From positions 131,973,060-132,037,059 of the forward strand of contig JAHLJT010004567.1 in the NCBI GenBank assembly GCA_031308135.1: DNA of 64,000 bases, read 5' to 3'. The stretch is from Acheta domesticus. Taxonomy: Eukaryota > Arthropoda > Insecta > Orthoptera > Gryllidae. A program made the translations under genes and the position numbers. Below are positions 46,925 to 57,779 of this stretch, piece after piece (within the stretch, counting starts at the first letter, position 1; the number at the start of each line of letters is the position of its first letter). The notes beneath the pieces are model-generated. The model was given only the letters and a program-made list of their open reading frames with translations, was not told the DNA's origin and made no database searches.

Positions 46925-47135
46925 CGAATAAAAGCGTGTGGGAGCGTGTCGGGACGTGTCGAAGCGTGTCGGAGCATGTCGGAGCGTGTCGGAGTGTGTG
47001 GGAGCGTGTGAGAGCGTGTGGGGCGTGTGGGAGCGTGTCGGAGCGTGCCAGAAAGGGCCGGGGCGGGCCGGAGCAAACCGAAGCAGAGCGGGCCGGATCC
47101 GAGCTAAGCGAGCCGTAGCGGAGCGGGCCGGATGG
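46925..47135 (+). repeat. 10-bp minisatellite (GAGCGTGTCG)
   Basis: GGAGCGTGTC-type 10-bp units repeat about a dozen times from 46930 to 47050, then decay into GGAGCGGGCCG-like units to about 47130. Since 10 is not a multiple of 3, all frames share the same 10-residue peptide cycle, which explains overlapping ORFs on both strands (60-137 codons). Confidence 0.85.
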
Positions 47136-47169
47136 GTACGAAACACATCAGAGTGATAAGTCCGCTGTG

Positions 47170-47480
47170 GCGCGGAGGGGTGGGGAGCGGTTTATGGTGG
47201 TGAGGATGGGGGGGGGGAAACAAGTGCGGCTTAGGTGCAGGGGAGGAGAGATGAGGCAGGAAGGATGGGACGGGTATTCCGCGCTCCGACACGCCGGGTG
47301 TCTCCGCGCGCGGGAATTATTCAGGGCCGTTTGAAGTTTCATGACCCCGGAATAGCGCGAATAAAAGAGGGCCACCCGCCGACGCGACGCGGAGCGCGTG
47401 CGAAGTGGACCCAGCGTTCGAGGACGTAGCCGCCTAGGCACGCGGCACGGAGGGCATTAGAGGGCCTGCAGTTCTGCGTA
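47170..47480. promoter_or_regulatory. GC island downstream of the minisatellite
   Basis: A G9 run at about 47208-47216. Then a non-repetitive CpG-rich block with GGGAATTATTCAGGGCCGTTTG, TTTCATGACCC and GCGCGAATAAAAGAGG, then GCATTAGAGGGCC. Homeodomain-like ATTA words lie in GC-rich context. Possible regulatory DNA. Confidence 0.3.
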
Positions 47481-48400
47481 TGGGGCCCAAGAGACTGCGT
47501 GACGTGACTGTGACCACTTGTTGTAACGTTATTTCTCAATTAGGAAGCGACGAAGGGTCTGGTGTAATATTAACTTATGAGGAAGGAAGAATTAAGAATT
47601 TTCATTGATCTTGTAAATGACCCCTGTTATGTACGGATGAGTTTGAAAAAACGTTGTACTCGTATGACATAATATTTCTGCATTAAAAATAGTAATTTTA
47701 TTCCTTGATCATTAAAATGTACTGCACGGATTAAGACACTATTAGGTTGGGAAAAATCAGAACCATACCTCAAAATCACAACTGGCCTTTCTCCGTGCTG
47801 CCGGATAATGATACAAATTATACAAAAAATACTGTCCAAATACTGATAATCTGAATTGCTTCTATGAGCGTATATGGTTCTCTGTAACAACGTTTAGGTG
47901 TTACATTTCGATTTAGTGGTATAATGATTTGGAATCGAATTACAATTGAAGCTGATATCAGTAGTCACACCCTGAATAAGATTTAAAATCCTCATATCTT
48001 TCATTACACCAAATTAATTTGTATGAACTATTATCACTTAAATTATGATTAATATAATGTTATCTTCATAAAGTTTCCATATTATATTTTACTTTGGAAA
48101 TGCATTGACTTTCTACGTTCAGTTTAGGAAGAAAGATAGTTAAAAAGAGCTGTTCACCGTAAGAGTGAGAAATATGAAAATTTCCATTCAAATATATTCT
48201 TGCCCCTTGTCAAAAATTATTATGCAAGGTCAAACTTTAAAAGAAAATAAAAATATATAAAATAAAGTAATAAGTAATGAAGTATATTATCAACCCCATT
48301 GAAATTTCAATTGTTTGCTCAAATATATGCAGCGAAAGTATTTTGTGTGCAGCAACCATGCGTCGCGATATTTTGAGTGCGCTTGAGTGCTATTATCTAT

Positions 48401-48516
48401 ATGAGCTCTTCCCTGCTACAACTCGCGCATGTACACCACTTTCGGGATCTGGAGGTACTGGGAGTAGAATCAGAGGAAGTTGCCCGTGCTCGCAGGAGCG
48501 CCGTTCTTTCCAGGTG
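48401..48516 (+). CDS. Candidate coding exon ending at a consensus splice donor
   Basis: ATG at 48401 opens a frame whose product has an amphipathic, charged end (HFRDLEVLGVESEEVARARR, then SAVLS). The frame runs to GTAAGT at 48517; an alternative donor is GTGG at 48514. Without splicing it stops at TAA 48518-48520. Composition is more balanced than the flanks. No family or downstream exon was recognised, so this is only a candidate first exon. A competing 93-codon frame (48277-48558) overlaps it. Confidence 0.22.
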
Positions 48517-48954
48517 GTAAGTATCTCGTGCAGACGCAGTTTGAAACGTCTAATTTAAACGAAAGACAAAAGTATTTTCGTTTTGATTCTTATCACAAAT
48601 CACCTAAAGAGGTGGTTGCAAGTTTCATTTACAATGCTTAAAATGACTTCCTTCGGTGAATTGACCACGTTATGAAATATCAGAATCCAAAGAAAAACAT
48701 AATCTCACTTTGTAATAATCTTAATATGCTTATAATTTTCCATTTAATCTATTATTGCGACCGTTTTTTAACAAAAAGTAACTCACTAACCAGAAAATTA
48801 TATTAAATTAAAAAGACAAAATTAATGAAAATAACGTGTAAATGGAAATGCATACCACTTTGAAAAAATACACAAAATGACATATTATTTACAAATGATG
48901 TGATATTCGTACATATCTACTTTGAAAGTTTTAAATTTTAGTATTCCAGAAAAT

Positions 48955-49085
48955 ACGATAATATCTACGATTGCGTGTATTCGAGTTGGCAATGGTCCAG
49001 AAACAGTCTTCTGTTCTCCAATTTCCAGCACTGGCACGCTGGGGCCCCCGGGGATTTCTAACCGCTTTACTTTCATTTCCTCTGG
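48955..49085 (+). other. Possible exon-like patch with donor GTAAGC
   Basis: A GC-balanced patch in AT-rich DNA, following TTTTAGTATTCCAG (an acceptor-like string ending about 48950) and ending at CTCTG-GTAAGC near 49084. Several frames are open, so coding is undecided. No family recognised. Confidence 0.18.
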
Positions 49086-49209
49086 TAAGCAACGCGGGCA
49101 AAAGCGAGAACTCGACTCCCTGTTGAATTTGGAGTCGTTGGTATGCAGAGAACGTACCTCAATCTACGAAACTGCACACTTTGTAAAGTTGAGAGCTGAG
49201 TAATAACTC

Positions 49210-50520
49210 TGTTCTCCTCATGGGTTGGCGAACATTCACATTCAGAGTTACTACTCTGCTCTTCAAGGTGCTCGTGATGTAATCATTTGCTATCAAAGTC
49301 TTGGAGAGAAATGCAATAATGCACAAGGTGACATTCAATGAATGAGATATATAATTACCATTATGCAAATACTATAAAATAAATGTGATGTTGGGTATGT
49401 TTGCATAATTGCCCTAACATGAGCGACTATTAATAACGTAACAATATATCCATTTTTAAGCATATTTGCCTGTAAAGTATTTTTCTAAATACGTGTCATA
49501 CGAAAGTTTTTTTTATTTATTTAAATGAAACTAAACGTTTCAGACTCAGAATTGAGTGTAAAGTATAAAGGAACGTAGAAGAAAGAACACTGAAGATTCA
49601 GTATTAAGATGTTGTAAAAGCCTTAAAAACTAATTTATTACTCGCTAGACGTTGCTCCGTTATTTAGCTTTGATTTTTGACTTCATAAATCAGAAAACCA
49701 TTTCCTATCATACCCAGAATAAAATGACAGAAAACTGGGGTAGTGAAACACATTAGTGTTCTTATTATGCTTCTACCTCAATGAATGTAAGTAATATTTC
49801 TGTAGGAAATGAAGTATATGGCTGACGATGGACGGAAGAGTTCCGTCGAGAATAGGAAGAAGGTACGGGTACAAAAATTGACAAATGTCAACATACATAA
49901 TAAACTACGCTGACATCTCTATAGTCTGGCTCACTCATTTCAAATTCCTTCTCTAACCCTGAAAATAGACTCCGATCTTACCTTTTAGCCAATTGGCGAT
50001 CAGTGACTTACAAGGGAGAACTAGATAGAATAACAGTAACACAACTTTGTTTTTATTTTACCACCAAAACTGCGTTATATTCAAACACAAACATGGTATT
50101 ACATTGTAGATACTCATGAGGTGCTACCACAAATTGCTTATGTTTGGTTTGTTTATTTTTAGAATATTAAATTTCATACAAAATATTACTCAAGCTAATA
50201 TTTTGTGATGTTCGCATTTAAACTGAAGAAACGAGCAAGAGAATGCATGGCAAATGAAAAACCGCGCGTCTACAGTACAGGAACAGTCCGACGCCTCGTA
50301 CATAGTATATACTTTATGTACACCATCACCCATTTTACAATTCTCTTACAGACTTGCAGACAAAACGAGTTAATGCTTACAGTATTTTTTCACGAACCAA
50401 GCAAACAAGGGATTTCCCATTCCATTTCCCGTACCATCTCATGGGACACGGGATCTCTCAACCGTATGCTTGTGTTCGTGTTTAAGTCAAGGTCGTGTGT
50501 AGTAGAGGGTTAATGAAGGT
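49210..50520. other. AT-rich segment, nothing recognised
   Basis: ORFs up to 102 codons without domains or balanced composition. Confidence 0.5.
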
Positions 50521-50529
50521 GCTGGGTAC

Positions 50530-50900
50530 GATGCGGGCAGGCAGGGGTGTTGGTGTAGCCTTGGTCTAGAGTAGCACCGACTCTCTCTTGAGACCTCGCC
50601 GCAGCGCCCTGAGCTCTCCGCAGAATTCATTACGCAGAAGCACACACACAAAAAAAACGCTAATCTTGGCAGGCGAGCGAGTGGGTGGGTGGGTGGCAAG
50701 GGAAATGGGTTTTTGAAAAGAAAATGTAGATGGCGCGGATTTCGGCCTGTGGAAACGGAGGAGGCAGTGGAGAAGAGGGGGAGGTGTAAGAGATATCGTG
50801 AACCGGTTGGTGTCTCCGCCACCGCCTGACGCGATACGCTGCTCACATTGAAGCGTACGTGAGGCTGCACTGCGCGAAAAATGCCTTTTTGCGTGCGGAT
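50530..50900. promoter_or_regulatory. Moderate GC island with (GGGT)n and CA tract
   Basis: GTGGGTGGGTGGGTGG near 50680, CACACACAAAAAAAA near 50641, and CpG-rich ends. ORFs on the minus strand (127-128 codons) carry no domain. Confidence 0.3.
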
Positions 50901-51052
50901 TTCGCTTCTCGAGATAGATGCTCAGAGGAAAACACGGGGAGACATTTTCCATTCATGTACATCGATTTAAACATAGCTGCGCTTCAAAGTCAAGAGCTGG
51001 AAAGAGAGAAAAACACTGTCATCGAATCGGGAGCTTCGTTAGGACGTAAGAT

Positions 51053-51092
51053 TGTGACCTTGACGTGCAGCTTGTGACCTTGACGTGCAGCT
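51053..51092 (+). repeat. Perfect 20-bp tandem duplication carrying nuclear-receptor half-sites
   Basis: TGTGACCTTGACGTGCAGCT occurs twice, head to tail, at 51053-51072 and 51073-51092 with no mismatch. Each copy has TGACCTTGA, the complement of TCAAGGTCA, the known extended half-site bound by FTZ-F1 (NR5A) and ERR-type receptors. Confidence 0.9.
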
Positions 51093-51199
51093 ACGTTTAA
51101 ATCGGACTATATTAGTATTTAACTTGCCTCGGCCTCGTAGTACTGTGACTTCAATAGCAAAAACGAAAAGGGTGTCGAATTCATTATTTATTGTTTGAT

Positions 51200-51480
51200 A
51201 GAATCGACCTTCGTCAAAACCTCTTTTATCATCTTTATCATATTCTCATCATAAGCATTGTTGTAATATTTGTCTTGTTAATCACCTTCATCTTCGTAAT
51301 CAACTTCATTGTATTCTGTAACATTTTCCGCTTTATTTTCTTCATTTTTGTCTGTTTCTCTTATTCTGTCTTATTTTCTTTCTGTTTTCCTTCGTCTCTC
51401 TTTTTTCTTCTTCTCGTTCCTCATCATCACCAATTTTTTCCTCTTCTTGTTTTCTCATCTGTATCAGCTAATGTAAATGC
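51200..51480 (+). repeat. T/C-rich low-complexity tract
   Basis: TCTTCTTTTTC-type sequence giving a Phe/Leu/Ile/Val-rich 104-codon ORF. It ends at TCTGTATCAG, which looks like a splice acceptor, but no coding exon follows. Confidence 0.5.
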
Positions 51481-51949
51481 CACGACAGGAATCGTTGTGA
51501 CATGAAAGCGTTGAACGTGTTAAAATCAAACAAGTTTTCTACTAAATCAACTGAAAGCTCACAGCGACTTGAAGTGCTCAATTAAACTATTTACTTAATT
51601 ATTTTGATTAGCTCGCCATATGACGTACGGAGGCCGGTCGCAATTTCTATGTAACAGTGTACCATTCATTTCATTACATGAATTGAAATTTGGAAGTCAA
51701 GAGCTTGAGATAACATCACAATCCTAAATTATAAAAAAATATTCAATATGAAACGAATTATTATAATTTTGGGACACAAATATGTTTCAAGTCTATAATC
51801 TAGATGAATTCACTACAAAACCCACTATATTATTATCCATCACGAAGAAAGTAAACATTTTTACGGCAAACTATCTAAAATGCATTAAGTGAATAAAAAA
51901 CTTCAATCATACTATAATGGCAGGTGTAAAGCGAGAAGTACATTGCATT

Positions 51950-52330
51950 CCGAGAGAGCGTGCAGTATATTGTCTCACTAGACAGAGCTGGTCGCGCGTC
52001 GCCGAAAGGACTTTTTCAAGTGGTGCAGCGTGCGAATGAGAAAACGCCGGGCCGGAGGGAACACTGAAAATGATGCGGCTGTGAAGTACATTAGATACCC
52101 TCCGCCACCTCACCCCTCTCCCTCCTTCCCCTCTCTCTCTCTCTCTCTCTCGCCCCAACAGCCAAATGGTCGTCTCGCCGGCGCGGATCTTTACGATGCG
52201 AATATGGCGCCAGTCGTATGAACTGGCGACTAGGGTCGTTCACCCCTCCATGCCAGGAGAACGGCGTAGTACATTTGCAACGCCCAGCAGAGCAGCCAAT
52301 AAGAAACTCAAACGCTGTAATATGAGGCTA
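51950..52330. promoter_or_regulatory. GC-rich patch with (CT)n microsatellite
   Basis: (CT)n at about 52132-52152. CGCCAGT-CGTATGA-ACTGGCG (about 52208-52228) is a 7-bp perfect hairpin. CpG-rich flanks. No gene recognised. Confidence 0.35.
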
Positions 52331-52439
52331 CGCCATGAGAAAGACGTGATTTTGATTTCATGGCGGTCCGACAGTTATATCGAAGGCGGTCGATTATGCT
52401 CTATCCATAAATAACCAGATCGTGATATACTATAAAATA

Positions 52440-53570
52440 AAATGGTAAACGACTCAATGGCAAAGAAAAATTATACATCGACTCGGCGGAACAGTCGTGA
52501 GGAGTAGGTGTTATAAAAATAAGTTTTGATTTCAAAAGCAATTAATGCACATATTTTATAATACATTGATTGGATATACTTTTTTGGGAAATTTAAGGAA
52601 ATACTTTTTTGGTGAAATTTTTCATCACTTTAAATATATAACGGAGTTATCACTTTTTAACATTAATCCACAGAAATTGAAGACTTCTGACTTGGTTCAC
52701 AATACTTTATTCTCAAATAACTTCACCCACTGGTTTGTTTTTCAAGATTTACTTTATATTCGGAGAAATTTAGTTGTATGATTGATGGCAAAGCTAATAA
52801 TTCGCGGAACACTCGTAAGTACGTTCATGGAATGATAATATCTCATAGACCCCATTACATTGTTCGCCCTAAGGCGAATGCCCTGGGCGAATGGGGGCGA
52901 GAAAAGGCGGCGGTGGCACTTTCTGGGGAATGGGAGCAGCGGCGCTTGATTCAAGCTCTTTCACTTCGGAGTAAACAAGACTTCGTCAAAGCATTGAGAG
53001 ATCGTGCTTTTAGACACCGGAAGAGTATCAAAGACACAAAACACCAGGAAAAAAGTTTTGAACAAAGATATTTTCGTAAGTGAAAACATATTCTTGAATG
53101 TTGAGATTACAACACAGTAGAATAGAATAATCATGCTGTTCTGTATCTGTAAGCATTTGGGAAAAAAGCGTCATAAGTTTTACAGCTTCTTTACTTTAAA
53201 AACGGGTAAATGGTAAAATGCAATTTTAAAATTATACTCTATTCATTTTGTTTTTTTCTGTTTAGATGCGTATCAAACAAAGTTAGTGATGATGCTGTAA
53301 ACCCTGGAATGAGAGGGGCGGAAAACATTTGAAAAAAATTAAAATGCATATTTCAATATTTCTTTTAAATTTAAATTAATACATATTGTTATTCTTTCCA
53401 TATAAATATATTAGTAAGAGTTCATCTTTAAAAAATATCAATTCCCAATAAAATACACTTCTTAAATTTTTTCACTTTAACATTAAAGATTTATTTAAAT
53501 TATTTTGAATTAAACGAACTAAACATAGATATTTCATTATTAGTATAACTGTTGATAATGTAGATACCTT
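52440..53570. other. AT-rich segment, no gene recognised
   Basis: A 101-codon + ORF (52778-53083) crosses a small GC patch near 52870-52960 and lacks any known motif. Confidence 0.45.
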
Positions 53571-53622
53571 TTTCAATAAAGGTTGAGACACTGATGTTGT
53601 CTGGTATCAATGTTTTTATTTA

Positions 53623-53673
53623 CAGCTAAAAGATCTTTTTCGATAGCTTAGCTATCATCATCAGAGCTATCTG
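53623..53673 (-). ncRNA. Hammerhead-ribozyme-like motif in the left arm
   Basis: On the minus strand: CTGATGA, one extra T, GATAGC-TAA-GCTATC (stem II, 6 bp), GAAA, a very short stem III (AAA/TTT around GATC), and the cleavage triplet TTT. AGCTGT after the triplet pairs with ATAGCT before CTGATGA as stem I (one G-U pair). All core residues are present. A single extra base between A9 and stem II is known from a viroid hammerhead. Activity is inferred, not shown. Confidence 0.5.
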
Positions 53674-53816
53674 AAAAAAAAAATTACAGAATTTTGAAAA
53701 GAAAGTTGCATTACAAAACGTTATTAACAAAATTAAGTTTTCGTAAAAAATTGTTGGTGCCAGATGCGTAAGCAAGCTGGATCGTTACCATACAGCCTCT
53801 GGGCGGAAAGCGAAGT

Positions 53817-53861
53817 TTGATGACGATGATATCTAAGCTATCGAAAAAGATCTTTTAGCTG
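53817..53861 (+). ncRNA. Decayed hammerhead-like motif in the right arm
   Basis: Same layout as the left arm but on the + strand. The core reads TTGATGA with the stem altered (GATGATATC against GCTATC); GAAA and the AAAGATCTTTT stem III region are kept. The first core C is lost, so it is probably inactive. Confidence 0.4.
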
Positions 53862-53909
53862 TAAATAAAACATTAATACCAGACAACATCAGTGTCTAAT
53901 CCTTTATAG

Positions 53910-55460
53910 ACATTTCAAACCGTAGGATGAATGCACATTAATATAATACCTCGACATTTTCTTTTTGAAATATTTTCTTTTATTATATTATGTTGTTCTT
54001 GTATTTCTTGATTCAGTAATCCTCAGATACTAAATGCAACCTTACGAAATAAAAAATTAAATGATGCACGAAAATTTCAATTCGTATGTTACATTTTTCA
54101 ACGGCTACAATGTTGCGAAAAGAAACGGTCCAACTGTTTTAAATAGTAATAAAATATTGATGTCTTCACTGGACCTCGACATCAAAGAAAGCGTTTCAAA
54201 ATATCGATTATATGATTTGCACTATCGTCATCAATTATAATGAAAATACTCCTCCAATGGTAATTTTCTTCCGAAAACGTACTCGTGTGAGTATTGATGT
54301 TTCGAAGGCAGTACCTCCGTAAATAAATTAATACAACTGCTCACTGATTATCCTATTAGCTTTAAATATTAATCCTATTATATTTTTGTCTTAATACAGA
54401 AAACTATTTAAAGCCTTCCGAAATGGTATCGATCTGTACTGAATGTGGGATTTTGTACCTCATCTTACAGGTGGTTGGCCTCCGGCCAAACATTCCGAAC
54501 ACATCGGTGATTGCGGCTCTACACTGCAAATTATTTCCTTATTTTCAAACTATATTAGCCTGTTTATGCAAATTGACTTTGAAAAGCTATCGCACATCGC
54601 CTGAGAATTTTACTCTTGCATCCATACGTGCCAATTATTAGTTAATTATTTTTGTATTCTTAAGAGCAGATTCATAATTGGACCGTTACGACTCTACATA
54701 TTGGTGTGTATATTCAATTTTTCTTCAATTCCTTCTTTAACCATAATATAAGGTTCAGTGTTTACTGAAGCCATAATGCACCAAATGTGACAGCGTAACT
54801 CATCAAATTTGGTTGAGTGGACAGCTCGATCTAATTTCGACACTAAAATCTTTAATGTCTTAAATACAAGGATTTTTGCAAACGTTTAAATGTCAGAGAT
54901 CCTTTGTAGATTTAGACGTCCACCATAGATTTTAACTTTACTTTTAATTGTCATTATTTTGTGACATGATGTTATTCTAACATCTTAACATTTTTACGAA
55001 TTTTTAATCTTTCAAAGGCGAAAGATATTATATACATTATTTCAATATTGTTCCTTGTTTTGTAACATGGAGTTGTTATTATTAGTTTTTGAATTTATTA
55101 CGTTCGTATCTCTTTTATGTAAAATCTGTCATTCTCAAACTGGAAGTAAAATAATAAAGATCTATTCGAGATTCATATACATTATTTGCATACGTAAAAT
55201 GCATACTAGTTGCCATGTTGCCTATGAAAATCATTAACTACAGATGAATGTATGAATATCATTGAATCTGTCTTTTTATGCTCGTCGTGACCCCCTAAAA
55301 AAATTTGTATATTTACATTTAAAAAACACAGTTCCATCTATATCTCGTAAAATACAAATGATAAAATGGAAATGAATTCATAAGTCAATTTACCCAATTC
55401 TCATTCACTTCCGTGAAAACTACATTGTAATAACTTCCACCGTTAAAAAATTGCAGGAAT
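53910..55460. other. AT-rich segment, nothing recognised
   Basis: ORFs up to 72 codons; no repeat seen. Confidence 0.5.
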
Positions 55461-56190
55461 TGCGCGTTATCACGCGTAATGTTTTCCAGGCTAGGACTGT
55501 CTCTCCTGAAGTATAGGTATTGATGTCGAATGGAAAATTGGAGCTGGGCAGCGAAGAGAGCTGCTTAGCGAGAGGTCATTGATCCCAATCGATTGAACGC
55601 GCGCGTCTAAGACCTGCCGCCGACTCACCCATCAGAATAAGATCGCCTATACGGGAAAATCCCCACGTAGCAAACATGCCAATAATCCCTTGCTCTCGGA
55701 ACTAATCAAGAGTTGATTTCAAATGTTGGAACGGACGATTTGTTTACTTCTTAGCAAAACTGAAATAAAGATATCGTGGTCGTAGCACAATGAAATTTAA
55801 GTAATTTAGACGAATATGGTGTAAATGTAAGCAATTTATTATTTTTAATGTGTTGTTTCTGTCAAACGTTACCTCACTTGCAAACGATTTCTCTGATAAT
55901 TACATTACATCTGTGAAAAAAGATTAATGAAAATATTAATAAATTTTGTATTGTTGTAAAATTTTGAAAGGAATTCTGGAAATAAATGAATCTGTACATC
56001 GAAAGTAACTAAGTGAAAATAAAAAAAAACATTATGTATAAACTATTCTTCTGTCTGTTACGCCCTTCGCAAATTATTCCAATTACACATGCAATTTAAT
56101 TCTCGTGAAGTAATGATAATTATTTCACCTGCTGACTCTGCTTGCTGAACAATTCTGTTCAGCGCGCAGTTGACAAATTTTGACAAAAGT
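55460..56190. other. AT-rich segment with small GC patch
   Basis: The patch at about 55540-55690 (GATCCCAATCGATTG, GAACGCGCGCG) is not recognisably coding. The rest is AT-rich. Confidence 0.45.
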
Positions 56191-56595
56191 CGACAACCAG
56201 GTATCTCCCACCAGCAGGGCACCACCTCATCCGGGTCAAGCCTTAAGCTCAAAACCGGTCTTCCGCCATGTGTGGTAGTGTAGTGTTTGTAAATGTAAGT
56301 GTGTAAGTAACGGGTAGAATAGTAAGAGTAGAATAATAGTAGTAAGAGAAGTAATGGTAGAATAAGGGGGAGTAAGGACTAGGAATGGGAAGGAATGATC
56401 ACGCGCGGTTCACACTCCGTTTGATGGGGTACTGCACTGGCATTCGCCTGGTATTGATCGGAAAAACAAAGCGACAGAACTCAATCTAGTTGTCTGGCTG
56501 GTGCCGAAAATCCTGCCACCGTCGGTACTCGAACCCAAGGACTTCCCGGTCAGCGGCACTACAATGACATCAGCTGATACACTGAGCCACCTCAC
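56190..56595 (-). mobile_element. tRNA-derived SINE, family A, copy 4 (best-preserved head)
   Basis: On the minus strand the head begins at 56595 with GTGAGGTGGCTCAGTGTATC. The A box TGGCTCAGTGTA is at 56589-56578 and the B box GGTTCGAGTACC at 56535-56524. GGTGGCAGGATTTTCGGCAC, ATACCAGGCGAATGCC, GGAAGACCGGTTTTG and GCTGGTGGGAGATACCTGG follow in family order. It is 3'-truncated at about 56193 compared with copies 1 and 2. The spacing of A and B boxes fits an internal RNA polymerase III promoter. Confidence 0.8.
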
Positions 56596-56839
56596 ACGGT
56601 GTTTATTTGACGTATAATTATTTTTTGGTGAAGTAAATACAGTAAATTATTTTACACATTAATTAATAGAATACTAGAGTTTATCTTACAAAAGCTAGTG
56701 AAGGATAATCACGGCCATCAGTCGAGAGTGATACGCTGTAGTTGATTTTCTATACGCTTTATTTAATAAAGAGTGCAAATAATCTCACTATCCATTTTGT
56801 GAATGGCAGAATTTAGAATAATCCGCTGACGCGTTCATT

Positions 56840-57070
56840 CAAACATGGAAAAGTTGCTTTACGTAAGGGATTTTGGTGGCGACAGCGCCCGCAGAGAAGG
56901 AAGCGAGCGTGAACGCATCAGCGCTCGAGTGGAGGCTGTCGGCTGCAGAAAGCGCTCGGGCGTTCACTGCTGGGCGACAGAAGCCGGTCGGCCGCCGGCA
57001 ATTTTTTTTCCATGGAAAGCAAATCCCTAATTGGAGACCGAGGCACTTAAGCAACCAAGACCCTTATTTG
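56840..57070. promoter_or_regulatory. GC-rich patch
   Basis: CpG-rich from 56875 to 57000. Overlapping ORFs (61-71 codons) on both strands with no domain. Nature unknown. Confidence 0.25.
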
Positions 57071-57369
57071 TAACATCCACCGTGTGTCGTTCAATTGTTT
57101 TTGAGAAAAAAATGTCTTTTGAGAAAAAAGCAAAAAAGCATGTAATTACTCAATCATATTAACTATTTAAATAATTTTTTGGAATGTCACACTACTCCTA
57201 CGCCAACTTTAGCTACAACTCGTCTTTTAGATTGTTATTAATAGACAGCAGTCTGTTAAATCCTTAACGGACCCTGGCCGCTCGTAGAGGCTTTTGTTTT
57301 CTGTTAGGTTGCATATACAGTACAGCATTACGAAAAAATATATAGTCTCCAACGCTATCGGCTTAGCCA

Positions 57370-57670
57370 GATGTCGTGTGATGCCCAAAGTCCTTTGCGA
57401 AGGCGCAATCGCGAGGAAAAGCGCCCACACCGTCGCCCGCGGCGGGCGCCGCCCACGCCCCATCGCCCCGCGGCGCCCGCGGCAAACACTCCTCCCAAAG
57501 CAGATAACCCCGCCCCGCCCCGCCCCCCAAGTGTACCGCCTCGAAATGGAATAGCGTATGCATGAGACGTCGCGCCGCTCGTCCGAGGCGCCGCCGCCGG
57601 GCTGGTGGGGTGGGGTGGGGGCGGGTGGGGAAGGGGGAGGGGGAGGGAGGAGACTGCCTAAAGCAACCAA
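57370..57670. promoter_or_regulatory. GC island with C-rich half and G-rich half
   Basis: CGCCC-rich to about 57540, then GGTGGGG/GGGGAGG-rich from 57590. A 167-codon minus-strand ORF (57227-57730) spans it and is Pro/Gly/Arg-rich without a domain. Confidence 0.35.
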
Positions 57671-57779
57671 CCCCGGCCTCGACAAAGACACCGCACGGTA
57701 GATGGCATCGTACGATGGAGCAGTGTACACATTATGAAGGAAAAGTCGAATCTTGGAAATTATAGACGGGTTTACGTGA

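Larger units (their letters stand above)
53575..53908. mobile_element. Inverted pair of Penelope-like element termini
   Basis: Arms of 80-90 bp (53575-53663 and 53818-53908) are inverted at about 90% identity and enclose 154 bases. They share AGACACTGATGTTGTCTGGT, TTTATTTACAGCTAAAAGAT and TTTTTCGATAGCTTAG. Read outward from the centre, each arm has a GAT-rich string, a GATAGC/GCTATC stem, GAAAAAGATC, TAAATAAAA, then ATACCAGACAACATCAGTGTC. This layout matches what I recall of Penelope-like retroelement ends, which carry hammerhead motifs. No RT or GIY-YIG coding is present, so this is a remnant. Confidence 0.6.

Noticed and set aside
46925..47135. CRISPR-like array
   Set aside because: Units are 10 bp, contiguous and degenerate, without spacers, in a eukaryotic genome.
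47445..47465. CTCF-like GCATTAGAGGGCC
   Set aside because: Breaks the consensus at the position after GGGC and lacks the leading CC.
57227..57730. 167-codon minus ORF
   Set aside because: Spans a GC island with a poly-Pro section and no domain.
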